Assembly: GCA_002339265.1 (NCBI GenBank)
Contig: DDKG01000003.1
Span: 1 to 38,703 of the forward strand
DNA length: 38,703 nucleotides
Source of the DNA: Massilia sp. UBA2604
GTDB taxonomy: Bacteria > Pseudomonadota > Gammaproteobacteria > Burkholderiales > Burkholderiaceae_D
Direction: 5' to 3'
Of the stretch, positions 18,162-26,807 are shown in pieces (the stretch's first letter is position 1; every line of letters starts with the position of its first letter). Position numbers and translations under genes: made by a program. The notes below the pieces were generated by a model. The model did not search any database. It worked only from the letters and a program-made list of their open reading frames with translations, and had not been told where the DNA came from.

Positions 18162-19316
18162 TTAACCTAAGTTTTTGAGAATCCAATTTCCGTTTTCGAG
18201 GACGAGCACGCGGTCGCACTCGAACTCGTCCTGAACATTGTCGTGACCAGGCATGCTCTGGATCACGACTTCGCCTGCCTTGCGCAGGTCAGCGATTTTT
18301 TCCTTCAGCTCGGGGGCATTGCCCCACGGCGCGCGGATGGAATGCTTGCGCTCGGCCGTCGGCAGCAGCCGGGCCAGTTCGCGCAGGTCGAGCGAGAAGC
18401 CGGTCGCCGGACGCGCGCGTCCGAAGGCTTCGCCGACGTGATCATAGCGCCCGCCACGCGCCACGGCGTTGGGCAGGCCCGGCACGTACAGCGCGAACAT
18501 GGCGCCGCTTTCGTACTGGTAGCCGCGCAGGTCGGCCAGGTCGATCGCGACTTCGGCGCGGCCGATGGCGCCAGCCGCCAGCGCGGCCAGTTCCGCCAGC
18601 GCGCGCTGGATGCCCGGCAGCGCCGGCAGTTGTTCGCGCGCCTTGGCCAGCACCTCGACGTCGCCGTACAGGTGCGGCAGCGCCAGCAGCGCCTGGCGGG
18701 TCTGCGGATAATAATTCTTCGAGATCTCGTCCAGGCCCGGCGCATCCTTGGCGCGCAGCAGGCAATAGATCTGGGTCTCGTCGCGCTTGGCGGCCGGGTC
18801 TTCGGCCAGCAAGGCGCGCAGCACGCCGACGTGGGCCAGGTCCAGGCGCACGTTGGCGAAGCCGGCCAGGGCCAGCGAGCCGAGGGCCAGCTCCTGGATC
18901 TCGGCGTCGGCTTCCAGGCCGGCGTGACCGTAGATCTCGGCGCCGATCTGCACCGGCTCGCGGGTGGCGTGCAAGCCCGACGGACGGGTATGCAGCACGC
19001 TGCCGGCGTAGCACAGGCGGGTAATAGATTCTCTATTCAACAAATGCGCGTCGATGCGCGCCACCTGCGTGGTCATATCGGCGCGCAGGCCGAGCAGGCG
19101 GCCCGACAGCGGGTCGATGACCTTGAAGGTCTTGAGGTCGGTATCTTCACCGGCGCCTGCCAGCAGCGACTCGGTATATTCGAGCAGCGGCGGCATCACC
19201 AGTTCGTAGCCGTAGAGCCGGAAGTTGTCGAGCATCAGGCGACGCAGCTCTTCGATCTTGCGCGCTTCGGACGGCAAGACATCGGCAATATTCTCAGGCA
19301 ATAGCCAGTTCGGCAT
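18162..19316 (-). CDS. hisZ: ATP phosphoribosyltransferase regulatory subunit HisZ
   Basis: HisZ is a HisRS-like protein without aminoacylation activity. It forms a complex with the short form of HisG and makes the first step of histidine synthesis sensitive to histidine. The 384-residue protein starts at ATG 19316 ([18 protein letters not shown]). It keeps class II synthetase-like elements such as [13 protein letters not shown] and [14 protein letters not shown], but lacks the HisRS anticodon-binding domain. The frame stays open for 54 more codons upstream, but that stretch is not family-like. It ends 3 nt before purA. A short-form hisG is expected elsewhere in the genome. Confidence 0.93.
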   Translation of the reverse strand: MPNWLLPENIADVLPSEARKIEELRRLMLDNFRLYGYELVMPPLLEYTESLLAGAGEDTDLKTFKVIDPLSGRLLGLRADMTTQVARIDAHLLNRESITRLCYAGSVLHTRPSGLHATREPVQIGAEIYGHAGLEADAEIQELALGSLALAGFANVRLDLAHVGVLRALLAEDPAAKRDETQIYCLLRAKDAPGLDEISKNYYPQTRQALLALPHLYGDVEVLAKAREQLPALPGIQRALAELAALAAGAIGRAEVAIDLADLRGYQYESGAMFALYVPGLPNAVARGGRYDHVGEAFGRARPATGFSLDLRELARLLPTAERKHSIRAPWGNAPELKEKIADLRKAGEVVIQSMPGHDNVQDEFECDRVLVLENGNWILKNLG

Positions 19317-19676
19317 GGGCAACAGATGGGAGTTGGGATTATTAGTTGCGACCGGCAAGGACGACGATAGGCGTGCCAGCGCATGGCGCGAACGCCGAAT
19401 CGGTGATTTTACCCGAAAACGCGCGGATCGAGGAATGGAATGCTGTCTAGACATGGTGGCAGGTTGATAATCTGCCACGATTGCGTACTGCGAGGGGGAT
19501 TGGGATGCGAATAAGACTTGGGTTCCCGCCTTCGCGGGAACGACGGGTGTAGGTAGCAGGTGAAAGGAGGCGATGCATGCTTCCCACCCAACCTAAAGAC
19601 CGTCGTTCCCGCGAAGGCGGGAACCCAATTTCAGCAGAGCAGCCCCACCCTCGAGCAAGGCCACTTGCCAGATTAC
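19317..19676. other. 360-bp gap between hflC and hisZ
   Basis: The only gap over 300 bp inside the conserved minus-strand block. It holds the REPIN-like copy C and otherwise no frame that looks like a gene. Because it interrupts hflC-hisZ, hisZ-purA probably has its own promoter here, but I could not pick a convincing one. Confidence 0.6.
19516..19630. repeat. REPIN-like paired palindromic repeat, copy C (reversed polarity)
   Basis: Two near-perfect arms, 19516-19546 and 19601-19630, each contain the 8-bp stem GTTCCCGC/GCGGGAAC with a 4-nt loop. Here the CGTCG ends point inward and the CCCAA/TTGGG ends outward, the reverse of copies A, B and D. Confidence 0.85.
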
Positions 19677-20555
19677 TTAGCGACCCGACGCCGCCGGCTG
19701 CTTCATGTACTTGAAGAACTCCGAGCTCGGATCCACCACCAGCACGTCGCTGCGGTCCTTGAAGCTGGCGCGGTAGGCCTCCAGCGAACGGTAGTAGCGG
19801 GCGAATTCCGGGTTCTTGCCGAAGGCTTCGGCGTAGATGGCCGAGGCTTTCGCATCGCCGTCACCTTTCACCTTTTCGGCGTCGCGGAAGGCTTCGGCGA
19901 TGATCACGGTGCGCTGGCGGTCGGCATCGGCGCGGATCTGCTCCGATTCGGCGGCGCCGGTCGAACGCAGCTCGTTGGCGACGCGCACGCGCTCGGCGCG
20001 CATGCGTTCGTATACCGAGTTGTTGATCTGCTCGATGTAATCCACACGCTTGAGGCGCACGTCGACGATGCCGACGCCGATCTCTTTTGCCTCGGCCACG
20101 ACCTTGGCCTGCACCGCCGCCATCACGGCTGCGCGCTCGCCGGAAATCACTTCGCGCACGGTGCGCTTGGTGATCTCGTCGTTCAGGGCGGCCTTGATGA
20201 TCTGCGACATGCGGTCGCGCGCACGGCTTTCGTCGCCGCCGAAGCTGACGTAGTACAGGCGCGGATCTTCGATACGCCATTTCATGAAGGCATCCACCAG
20301 GATGTTCTTCTTCTCGGCCGTGATGAAACGGTCGGCGTCAGGCGTGTCCAATGTGAGGATGCGCTTGTCCAGGTAGATCACGTTCTGGAACGGCGGCGGC
20401 AGCTTGAAGTGCAGGCCCGGCTGGGCTATCACTTCTTTCACCTGGCCGAGCGCGAACACGATCGCGAAGCGGCGCTGGTCGACGACGAAGATCGTCGAGG
20501 ACAGCAGCATCAGTGCGATGAAGCCCGCGACGAAAAGAGTTACGAGGCGGTTCAT
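19677..20555 (-). CDS. hflC: FtsH protease modulator HflC
   Basis: HflC and HflK form a large cage in the inner membrane that surrounds the FtsH protease and modulates its access to membrane substrates. The 292-residue protein has one N-terminal transmembrane helix (TLFVAGFIALMLLSSTIFVV), a SPFH/band-7 domain starting at VVDQRRFAIVFALGQV, and a long helical region with ERVRVANELRSTGAAESEQI. The ATG overlaps the hflK stop by 1 nt (TGATG), indicating translational coupling. Confidence 0.96.
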   Translation of the reverse strand: MNRLVTLFVAGFIALMLLSSTIFVVDQRRFAIVFALGQVKEVIAQPGLHFKLPPPFQNVIYLDKRILTLDTPDADRFITAEKKNILVDAFMKWRIEDPRLYYVSFGGDESRARDRMSQIIKAALNDEITKRTVREVISGERAAVMAAVQAKVVAEAKEIGVGIVDVRLKRVDYIEQINNSVYERMRAERVRVANELRSTGAAESEQIRADADRQRTVIIAEAFRDAEKVKGDGDAKASAIYAEAFGKNPEFARYYRSLEAYRASFKDRSDVLVVDPSSEFFKYMKQPAASGR

Positions 20556-21841
20556 CAGCGGGTCTCCCTGTCACGTGAGGAATCGCGGCTGCGCTCGTCT
20601 CGCTGGCGCACCGCTTCCATGGCCTGGGTCACTTCGGCCGGCTGCCCGGATTGCGGCAGTTGCACCGGACCCGATTTGCTGCCGATCTGGGCGTCGTTGG
20701 CCGCCTGCTGCTGCATCAGCTTGTCGAGCGGCAGGTACAGCATATTGTTGTTGGCGCGCGAGTCGATCATCACCTTGGTGGTGCTGGTGAAAATCTGCTG
20801 CATGGTGTCGATGTACATGCGGTCGCGGGTCACGGCCGGGGCGCGCGAATAGGCGGCCACCACCTGGTCGAAGCGGGCGGCATTACCGGTCGCGTTCTCG
20901 ACCACCATCGAGCGGTACGCCTCGGCGTCCTGCTGCAGGCGGAAGGCCTGGCCGCGTGCCTGCGGGATGATCTGGTTGGCATATGCCTCACCTTCATTGC
21001 GGGCACGGGCGCGGTCCTGGCCGGCGCGCACGGCGTCGTCGAAGGCGCTCTGCACCTGCTCCGGCGGCTGCACGCCCTGCATCGTCACGTTGGTGATCAA
21101 TGCGCCGAGCGCATAGCGGTCGCCGATCGCCTGCATCATCGAATGCACGTCGGCGGCAACCTTCTCGCGGCCTTCGTACAGGACGAAGTCCATCTTGTTG
21201 CGGCCGACCACTTCGCGGATCGCGGTTTCGGCGATCTGGCGCACGCTGTCGTCCTGGTCGCGGTTGTTGAACAACCATGCGACCGGGTCCTTCAGCGTGT
21301 ACTGCACCGCGAACTGGATGTCGATGATGTTTTCGTCATCGGTCAGCATCAGCGATTCTTGCGGCTGCTTGTTGCGCACGTTCGCGCGGTAGCCGATCTC
21401 GGCAGTACGGATCTGCGAGGTGTTGACGGTCTCGTGGGCCTGGAACGGATACGGCCAGCGCCAGTTGAAACCCGGCGTGGTCGAGTGGCTGTACTTGCCG
21501 AAGGTGGTCACGACGCCGACCTGGCCCTCTTGCACGATGAAGGCGCCACTGGCGAGCCAGATGAAGCCGACGATGATGGCGATCACGCCGGCGCCGATGC
21601 CGGCGCCGCGCATTTCACCGCGCGGGCCGCCATTGTCGCCGCCGCCGTTATTGTTGCCGCGGCCGCCGAACATGCGGTTCAGGCGCGCATTGAAGTCGCG
21701 CCACATCTGGTCGAGGTCGGGAGGACCGTCACCGGGGCGGCGACCATCCTGGGCCTTGCGGTCGTCTTCGGGGTTGCGTCCCCAGCGTGGGTCGTTCAGC
21801 GACAGTTTGACGCCGAATCTTTTTAGTAGAGAAACAAGCAT
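20555..21841 (-). CDS. hflK: FtsH protease modulator HflK
   Basis: A 428-residue partner of HflC. A cytoplasmic N-terminus rich in Asn/Gly (GGRGNNNGGGDNGGPRG) precedes one transmembrane helix (about 82-103, IAIIVGFIWLASGAFIV). The SPFH domain begins at VQEGQVGVVTTFGKY, followed by a helical segment and a charged C-terminal tail RDERSRDSSRDRETR. It starts 3 nt after hflX and is coupled to hflC by a 1-nt overlap, matching the usual hfq-hflX-hflK-hflC order. Confidence 0.96.
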   Translation of the reverse strand: MLVSLLKRFGVKLSLNDPRWGRNPEDDRKAQDGRRPGDGPPDLDQMWRDFNARLNRMFGGRGNNNGGGDNGGPRGEMRGAGIGAGVIAIIVGFIWLASGAFIVQEGQVGVVTTFGKYSHSTTPGFNWRWPYPFQAHETVNTSQIRTAEIGYRANVRNKQPQESLMLTDDENIIDIQFAVQYTLKDPVAWLFNNRDQDDSVRQIAETAIREVVGRNKMDFVLYEGREKVAADVHSMMQAIGDRYALGALITNVTMQGVQPPEQVQSAFDDAVRAGQDRARARNEGEAYANQIIPQARGQAFRLQQDAEAYRSMVVENATGNAARFDQVVAAYSRAPAVTRDRMYIDTMQQIFTSTTKVMIDSRANNNMLYLPLDKLMQQQAANDAQIGSKSGPVQLPQSGQPAEVTQAMEAVRQRDERSRDSSRDRETR

Positions 21842-21844
21842 AGG

Positions 21845-23083
21845 CTAGTTGGGCCTGACATGGGTGGAAGTTGGCATATTGTCGGCAAGACCGCCGGGGT
21901 GCGCGTCCACCGACGCGGCCTCTCCGGCGAGCCCGAAGGCTTCGTCCTGCTCTTCGTTTTCCGGGTTGCTGTAACCAGCAGACTCCGGCGCGGACATGGC
22001 CGCCTCGGCGATTGCCGAACGCAGCAGATCCAGGCCGGCGCCACTGTGGGCACTGATGAAAACCCGGTTGATCTTATCATACTCATCACGCTCGACCCCA
22101 GGCTCCAGCCCGGCGGCATCGATCTTGTTCCATACCAAAATTTGCGGAACATGATCTGCGCCAATCTCGCGCAAGACTTCGTTGACCTGTTCGACCTGCT
22201 CCATGCGCGTCGGGGAGGCGCTGTCGACCACGTGCAGCAAGAGGTCGGCATGGATGGTTTCTTCGAGCGTGGCGCGGAATGCCGCCACCAGCTGGTGCGG
22301 CAGTTCGCGCACGAAACCGACGGTGTCCGAGATCACGATGCTGCCCACCTCGTCGTTCAGATACATGCGACGGCTGGTGGTGTCGAGGGTCGCGAACAGC
22401 TGGTTCGCCACGTACACGCCGGCTTTCGTCAGCGTGTTGAACAGGGTCGACTTGCCGGCATTGGTATAACCGACGAGCGACACCGAAAAAGTCTTGTTGC
22501 GGCCGCGCTGGCGGCGCTGGGTCTCGTGCTGCTTGCGCAGCTTTGCGAGGCGCGCGCGCAGCATCTTGACCCGCTCGCCGATCAGCCGGCGGTCGGTCTC
22601 GAGCTGGGTTTCCCCCGGACCGCGCAGGCCGATACCGCCCTTTTGACGTTCAAGGTGGGTCCAGCCGCGGATCAGGCGCGTGGCCAGATGCTGTAGCTGC
22701 GCCAGCTCGACCTGCAACTTGCCCTCGTGGCTCTTGGCGCGCTGCGCGAAGATATCGAGGATCAGGCTGGTGCGGTCGATCACGCGCAGCTCGAGACGGC
22801 GCTCGAGGTTGCGCTGCTGGGCAGGAGAGAGAGCGTGATTGAAGATGACGATCTCGGCGCCAAGGGCCTTGGCGTCGAGGGCGATTTCGTCGGCCTTGCC
22901 GCTGCCGACGAAATGCGCGGGGTCCGGGCTGCTGCGCTTCGCCGTGATCGTGGTGATCGGATCGGCGCCGGCGGAGCGCGCAAGCAGCGACAGCTCTTCG
23001 AGGCTGGCGGCGAAGTCGCCAGTCCCGAAGTCGATGCCGACCAGCGCTGCGCGCAGGGTTGGAGTGCCGGGGGCGTCAGCCAT
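21845..23083 (-). CDS. hflX: GTPase HflX (ribosome splitting factor)
   Basis: HflX binds the 50S subunit and splits stalled ribosomes, notably under heat stress. The 412-residue protein has the HflX nucleotide-binding N-domain (HFVGSGKADEI, IVIFNHALSPAQQRNLE), the signature GPGETQLETDRR, then the G domain: GYTNAGKST (G1, about 205-213), DTVG (G3) and NKID (G4). After about residue 363 there is a roughly 50-residue acidic, low-complexity tail (NPENEEQDEAFG), whose role is not evident. It starts 5 nt after hfq. Confidence 0.96.
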   Translation of the reverse strand: MADAPGTPTLRAALVGIDFGTGDFAASLEELSLLARSAGADPITTITAKRSSPDPAHFVGSGKADEIALDAKALGAEIVIFNHALSPAQQRNLERRLELRVIDRTSLILDIFAQRAKSHEGKLQVELAQLQHLATRLIRGWTHLERQKGGIGLRGPGETQLETDRRLIGERVKMLRARLAKLRKQHETQRRQRGRNKTFSVSLVGYTNAGKSTLFNTLTKAGVYVANQLFATLDTTSRRMYLNDEVGSIVISDTVGFVRELPHQLVAAFRATLEETIHADLLLHVVDSASPTRMEQVEQVNEVLREIGADHVPQILVWNKIDAAGLEPGVERDEYDKINRVFISAHSGAGLDLLRSAIAEAAMSAPESAGYSNPENEEQDEAFGLAGEAASVDAHPGGLADNMPTSTHVRPN

Positions 23084-23088
23084 CGGCC

Positions 23089-23328
23089 TTACTCGGCTTC
23101 GTTGGAGTCAAGGTTGAGGTTGACGGCACGTGCCGGCACAACGGTGGAAATGGCGTGCTTGTAGACCATCTGGGTCACGGTATTACGAAGCAAAACGACG
23201 TATTGGTCGAAGGATTCGATATGACCCTGGAGTTTGATACCGTTCACGAGGTAGATGGAGACAGGGACGTGTTCCTTGCGCAAGGCGTTGAGGAATGGGT
23301 CTTGTAACAGTTGCCCTTTGTTGCTCAT
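23089..23328 (-). CDS. hfq: RNA chaperone Hfq
   Basis: A 79-residue Sm-like protein that forms a hexameric ring and pairs small RNAs with target mRNAs. Sm1 ([19 protein letters not shown]) and Sm2 ([13 protein letters not shown]) are intact. The proximal-face RNA-binding residues in [11 protein letters not shown] and the YKH motif are present. The C-terminal tail is short compared with E. coli (102 residues), as in other Betaproteobacteria. It leads the hfq-hflX-hflK-hflC group after a 159-bp gap from der. Confidence 0.97.
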   Translation of the reverse strand: MSNKGQLLQDPFLNALRKEHVPVSIYLVNGIKLQGHIESFDQYVVLLRNTVTQMVYKHAISTVVPARAVNLNLDSNEAE

Positions 23329-23487
23329 AACAGCTCCGTAATGTTGTTGTAGTTAAAAGTTTGAGGCGATTTGCCGGTTTTCAAGTAGTTAGAGCCATAT
23401 TCTGCATGAGCGAATGCAGCCCTAAGCCTACTGTAACCTGTTTTGCCGCTTTTTGTCGTACTGCTACGACTTTAAGCGTAAGACTTT
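23329..23487. promoter_or_regulatory. hfq leader region with two dyads
   Basis: The 159-bp der-hfq gap holds two inverted repeats: CTGCAT/ATGCAG (23402-23419, 6-nt loop) and GTCGTA/TACGAC (23455-23470, 4-nt loop). Neither is followed by a T-run on the minus strand, so they are not classic terminators. The region probably contains an hfq promoter, but I could not identify a convincing -35/-10 pair. Confidence 0.35.
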
Positions 23488-24825
23488 TCAGTCTTTGGCG
23501 AACGGATTTTTCCCGCTGCGCAGCTCGATCCTCAACGGCGTGCCGACCAGGTTGAACGTGTCACGGAAGTGCTTTTCCAGATAGCGTTTATAAGGCTCAG
23601 TAATTCCCTCCAGGGCATTACCGTGGATGACGATGATCGGCGGATTCTGACCGCCCTGGTGGGCATAGCGCATCTTCGGACGCGAGGTGCCCTTGCGTTT
23701 CGGTTCCTGCTTCTCGACGGCTTCCTGCAGCGCGCGCGTCAGGCGCGGCGTCGACAGGTTGGCGGTAGCGGCGGCATAGGCCGACTCCACCGACTTGAGC
23801 AGCTGGCTGATGCCGGTGCCGCGCAGCGCCGAGACGAAGTGGGTCTTGGCAAAGCCCAGGAAATCCAGCTTGCGGTCGAGGTCGTTCTTGACCTGGTCGC
23901 GCTCGTCCGATTGCAGGCCGTCCCATTTATTGACGGCCACCACCAGCGCCCTGCCCGACTCAAGGATGAAGCCGGCGATATGGGCATCCTGCTCCGAGAT
24001 GTCTTGCTGGGCATCGAGCAGCAGGATGACCACGTTGGCGTCCGAGATCGACTGCATGGTCTTGACCACCGAGAACTTCTCGATGGCTTCGAAAATCTTG
24101 CCGCGGCGGCGGATGCCGGCGGTGTCGATCAGCGTGTATTTCTTGCCGTCGCGCTCGAACGGCACTTCGATCGCGTCGCGGGTGGTGCCCGGCATGTCGA
24201 AGGCGATCACGCGCTGCTCGCCGACCAGCGTGTTGATCAGGGTCGACTTGCCGACGTTCGGGCGGCCGACGATGGCGATCTTGAAGCCGTGGTCGGCTGG
24301 CTCGAGCTCTTCCGGCTCATCGGGGCGCTGGGCGAAGGCGATGTCGAGCGCCTCGTTGACCAGGTCGTGCACGCCGTCGCCGTGGGCGGCGGAGATGACA
24401 TAGGGGTCGCCCATGCCGAGTTCATAGAAATCGGCGGTGACCGAGGTGTACTTCATGCCTTCCGACTTGTTCACCACCAGCATGACCTTGCGGCCGCTCT
24501 TGCGCAGGTAGTCGGTGATGGTCTTGTCGTGCGGGGTCAGGCCCTGGCGGCCGTCCACGATGAACACGACCACGTCGGCCTCGGCCACGGCCTGGCGCGT
24601 CTGCAGCGCCATTTCATGCATGATGCCTTCTTTGGCGACCGGCTCGAAACCGCCCGTGTCGATGACCAGGAATGGCCGTTCGCCAATCCGGCCTTCGCCA
24701 TAGTGGCGGTCGCGTGTCAGGCCTGGAAGGTCGGCCACCAGCGCGTCACGCGAACGGGTCAGGCGGTTAAATAAGGTCGATTTCCCGACGTTGGGGCGAC
24801 CTACGAGTGCGATTACCGGCTTCAT
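23488..24825 (-). CDS. der: Ribosome assembly GTPase Der (EngA)
   Basis: Der acts in late 50S subunit assembly and is essential in most bacteria. The 445-residue protein has the two tandem GTPase domains that define the family (Walker [10 protein letters not shown] at about 9-17 and 187-195, switch elements DTGG and DTAGIRRRG). A KH-like C-terminal domain ends [13 protein letters not shown]. It begins 8 nt after the bamB stop. Confidence 0.97.
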   Translation of the reverse strand: MKPVIALVGRPNVGKSTLFNRLTRSRDALVADLPGLTRDRHYGEGRIGERPFLVIDTGGFEPVAKEGIMHEMALQTRQAVAEADVVVFIVDGRQGLTPHDKTITDYLRKSGRKVMLVVNKSEGMKYTSVTADFYELGMGDPYVISAAHGDGVHDLVNEALDIAFAQRPDEPEELEPADHGFKIAIVGRPNVGKSTLINTLVGEQRVIAFDMPGTTRDAIEVPFERDGKKYTLIDTAGIRRRGKIFEAIEKFSVVKTMQSISDANVVILLLDAQQDISEQDAHIAGFILESGRALVVAVNKWDGLQSDERDQVKNDLDRKLDFLGFAKTHFVSALRGTGISQLLKSVESAYAAATANLSTPRLTRALQEAVEKQEPKRKGTSRPKMRYAHQGGQNPPIIVIHGNALEGITEPYKRYLEKHFRDTFNLVGTPLRIELRSGKNPFAKD

Positions 24826-24833
24826 GTTTTATT

Positions 24834-25988
24834 CTATTCGACCGCGATGGCGGCCACAGTTCCATTTTGTGTTTGAAAAATCAGGTTCGTGCCGGCCACC
24901 AGCGGCGTGCCGATGATCGGGCTGCCGTCGGTTGCGGCGCGCGCCAGGAAAGAGCCGTCCTCGCGCGACAGGAAGTGCACATAGCCTTCGAAGTCGCCGA
25001 CCGCGACGGCGCGGCCGTACGACAGCGGGGTCGACAGGCGGCGGAAGGCCAGCTTGTCGTTCTTCCAGCTGGAAGAACCGGTGTCGCGGGTGAAGGCATG
25101 CAGCGCGCCCCGGTCGTCCGGTGCGAACACGTACAGCTGGTCGACGGCGACGCCGGCGTCCGACGACAGGTCGCGGGTCCACTTGGCCGAACCGGTGACC
25201 AGGTCGAAGCAGCCTACGCGGCCCTGGTAAGAAACGGCGCACACCTCGTTCTCGAACAGCACCGGGGCGCCGCCGATGTCGGTCACGCGTTCCAGTTCGG
25301 TGGCGCCGCGCGAGACACCGACCTCGACGTCCCAGCGCGGGGCGCCGGTGGCCAGGATCAGCGACGACAGCTTGCCGCCCGGCTGGGCCACGATGACGTC
25401 GGTGCCGGCCACGATCATGCCCGGCGCATTGCGCAGGGTGAGCGGCGGCGCGACTTTTTGCACGGTCCACTTGGTCTTGCCGTTGGCGGCGTCGATGCCG
25501 ACGATGCGGTTGTCGATCGAGCGCGCCACGACGACGCCCTGCGACACCACCGGCGCCGACAGGATCTCGCTCGACAGCTGGGTGTTCCACAGCTTCTTGC
25601 CGTCCATGTCGAAGGCCAGCAGCTGGCCTTTCTCGCCGCCGACCACGATCAGGTTGCCGTCGGTGCCGACGCCGGCCGACAGCTCGGTGTCGGCCTTGAT
25701 GCGCCACAGCTGCTTGCCGCTCTCGGCTTCGACGCGCGCGATCGCGCCGTCGCCGCCGGCCACGACCACCGTATTGCCGGTCAGCGCAGGCGAGAAGGTG
25801 TAGCCGTGCGCCTTGCCGATATCAAGTTTCCATGCAGTACGCACGGCCATGCTGCCTTTCAGCTCGACCAGCTTGGCCGGCTGGTCGCCCTTCTTTTCGG
25901 ACGCGAATGGATTGAGCGAATTGAGGGTCGAGCAACCCGTCATCAGGGCCAGTACGCCGACACCAACAAGCTTGCTGCAAATACGCAT
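24834..25988 (-). CDS. bamB: Outer membrane assembly lipoprotein BamB
   Basis: BamB is the beta-propeller lipoprotein of the BAM complex, which folds outer-membrane beta-barrels. The 384-residue protein has a lipoprotein signal with lipobox LMTGC (C19). PQQ-type propeller repeats follow, with recurring segments such as GDGAIARVEAESGKQLWR and NGKTKWTVQKV. The order hisS-yfgM-bamB-der is conserved with E. coli. A GC-rich hairpin lies in the 84-bp gap after the yfgM-like gene. Confidence 0.95.
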   Translation of the reverse strand: MRICSKLVGVGVLALMTGCSTLNSLNPFASEKKGDQPAKLVELKGSMAVRTAWKLDIGKAHGYTFSPALTGNTVVVAGGDGAIARVEAESGKQLWRIKADTELSAGVGTDGNLIVVGGEKGQLLAFDMDGKKLWNTQLSSEILSAPVVSQGVVVARSIDNRIVGIDAANGKTKWTVQKVAPPLTLRNAPGMIVAGTDVIVAQPGGKLSSLILATGAPRWDVEVGVSRGATELERVTDIGGAPVLFENEVCAVSYQGRVGCFDLVTGSAKWTRDLSSDAGVAVDQLYVFAPDDRGALHAFTRDTGSSSWKNDKLAFRRLSTPLSYGRAVAVGDFEGYVHFLSREDGSFLARAATDGSPIIGTPLVAGTNLIFQTQNGTVAAIAVE

Positions 25989-26025
25989 TTTGTTCTACCT
26001 TGTTCCTGGACTATAGAGGACGCAA

Positions 26026-26056
26026 GGCCCGCGCCGCCGTCAGGCGTGCGCGGGCC
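26026..26056 (-). promoter_or_regulatory. Intercistronic GC-rich hairpin between yfgM-like gene and bamB
   Basis: A 9-bp perfect stem, GGCCCGCGC pairing with GCGCGGGCC, with a 13-nt loop, 16 bp after the yfgM-like stop. No U-run follows on the minus strand, so it is more likely an mRNA processing, stabilising or attenuating element than a full terminator. Confidence 0.45.
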
Positions 26057-26072
26057 CTCTCATGGGGGTGGA

Positions 26073-26759
26073 TTACGCGGCTGCCTTTTGCTCGGCAGCT
26101 TTTTCTTGATCCGATTTCTTGTCGGCCGGCACGGTGCCGCCGATCGCTTCCAGCTTGATCTGCACCAGCTGGCGGCCTGGCGCATTGGGATCCATGGCGG
26201 CGATCGCCGCGACATAGGCCGCGCGCGCTTCGTTCAGCTTGTTCTGTGCGACCAGCACGTCGCCCTTGCGGTCGTTCACTTCCGAGGTGAACTGCGGCAG
26301 GAACTTGCCATTCAAGACCTTCAGCGCTTCGTCGAACGCCTTCTCGTCCAGCAGCACGCCGGCCAGGCGCAGGTTGGCGATCGACTTGTATTCGTCGTTG
26401 CCGTGCTCGGCCGCCCACTGCAGCTGCGCCTTGGCGGTTTTCAGGTCGTTGGCTTCGAAGGCGGTCTTGGCCGCGGCCAGGGCCGCCATCGGCGCGTAGG
26501 CCGACGCTTCGTACTTGGCGCGGATGTCGCCCGCCACACGCTGCACCTTGGCATTGTCGTTCGCCAGCAGCGAAGTCTGCAGCTCGTCATACAGCGCCGA
26601 CGCCTCGACCGACTTGTTGCGCTGGTGGGTCTTCCAGTAATTCCAGCCGGCGTAGGAGCCGAGGGCGAGAATCAGCAACCAGATGATGATGTTGCCGTAC
26701 TTTGCCCAGAACGCCTTGAAGGAATCGAGCTGTTCCTGTTCCGCGTGATCGTATGCCAT
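26073..26759 (-). CDS. YfgM-like tetratricopeptide membrane protein
   Basis: A 228-residue protein. The N-terminal cytoplasmic part (DHAEQEQLDSFKAFWAKYG) precedes one transmembrane helix (IIIWLLILALGSYAGW, about 23-40) and a periplasmic TPR-like domain of paired helices (AAAKTAFEANDLKTAKAQLQ, LRLAGVLLDEKAFDEAL). This matches YfgM, an ancillary SecYEG subunit that works with the periplasmic chaperone PpiD. The position between hisS and bamB is as in E. coli. The C-terminal tail is Lys/Glu/Ala-rich. Confidence 0.88.
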   Translation of the reverse strand: MAYDHAEQEQLDSFKAFWAKYGNIIIWLLILALGSYAGWNYWKTHQRNKSVEASALYDELQTSLLANDNAKVQRVAGDIRAKYEASAYAPMAALAAAKTAFEANDLKTAKAQLQWAAEHGNDEYKSIANLRLAGVLLDEKAFDEALKVLNGKFLPQFTSEVNDRKGDVLVAQNKLNEARAAYVAAIAAMDPNAPGRQLVQIKLEAIGGTVPADKKSDQEKAAEQKAAA

Positions 26760-26807
26760 GTGCGTATTCTTGTAGTGAGTGGTTGGGTAATGTGACCGGC
26801 GCCTGGC

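Noticed and set aside
19317..19478. A 54-codon N-terminal extension of HisZ
   Set aside because: It is basic and low-complexity, and is not part of the family. The ATG at 19316 matches the usual HisZ N-terminus.
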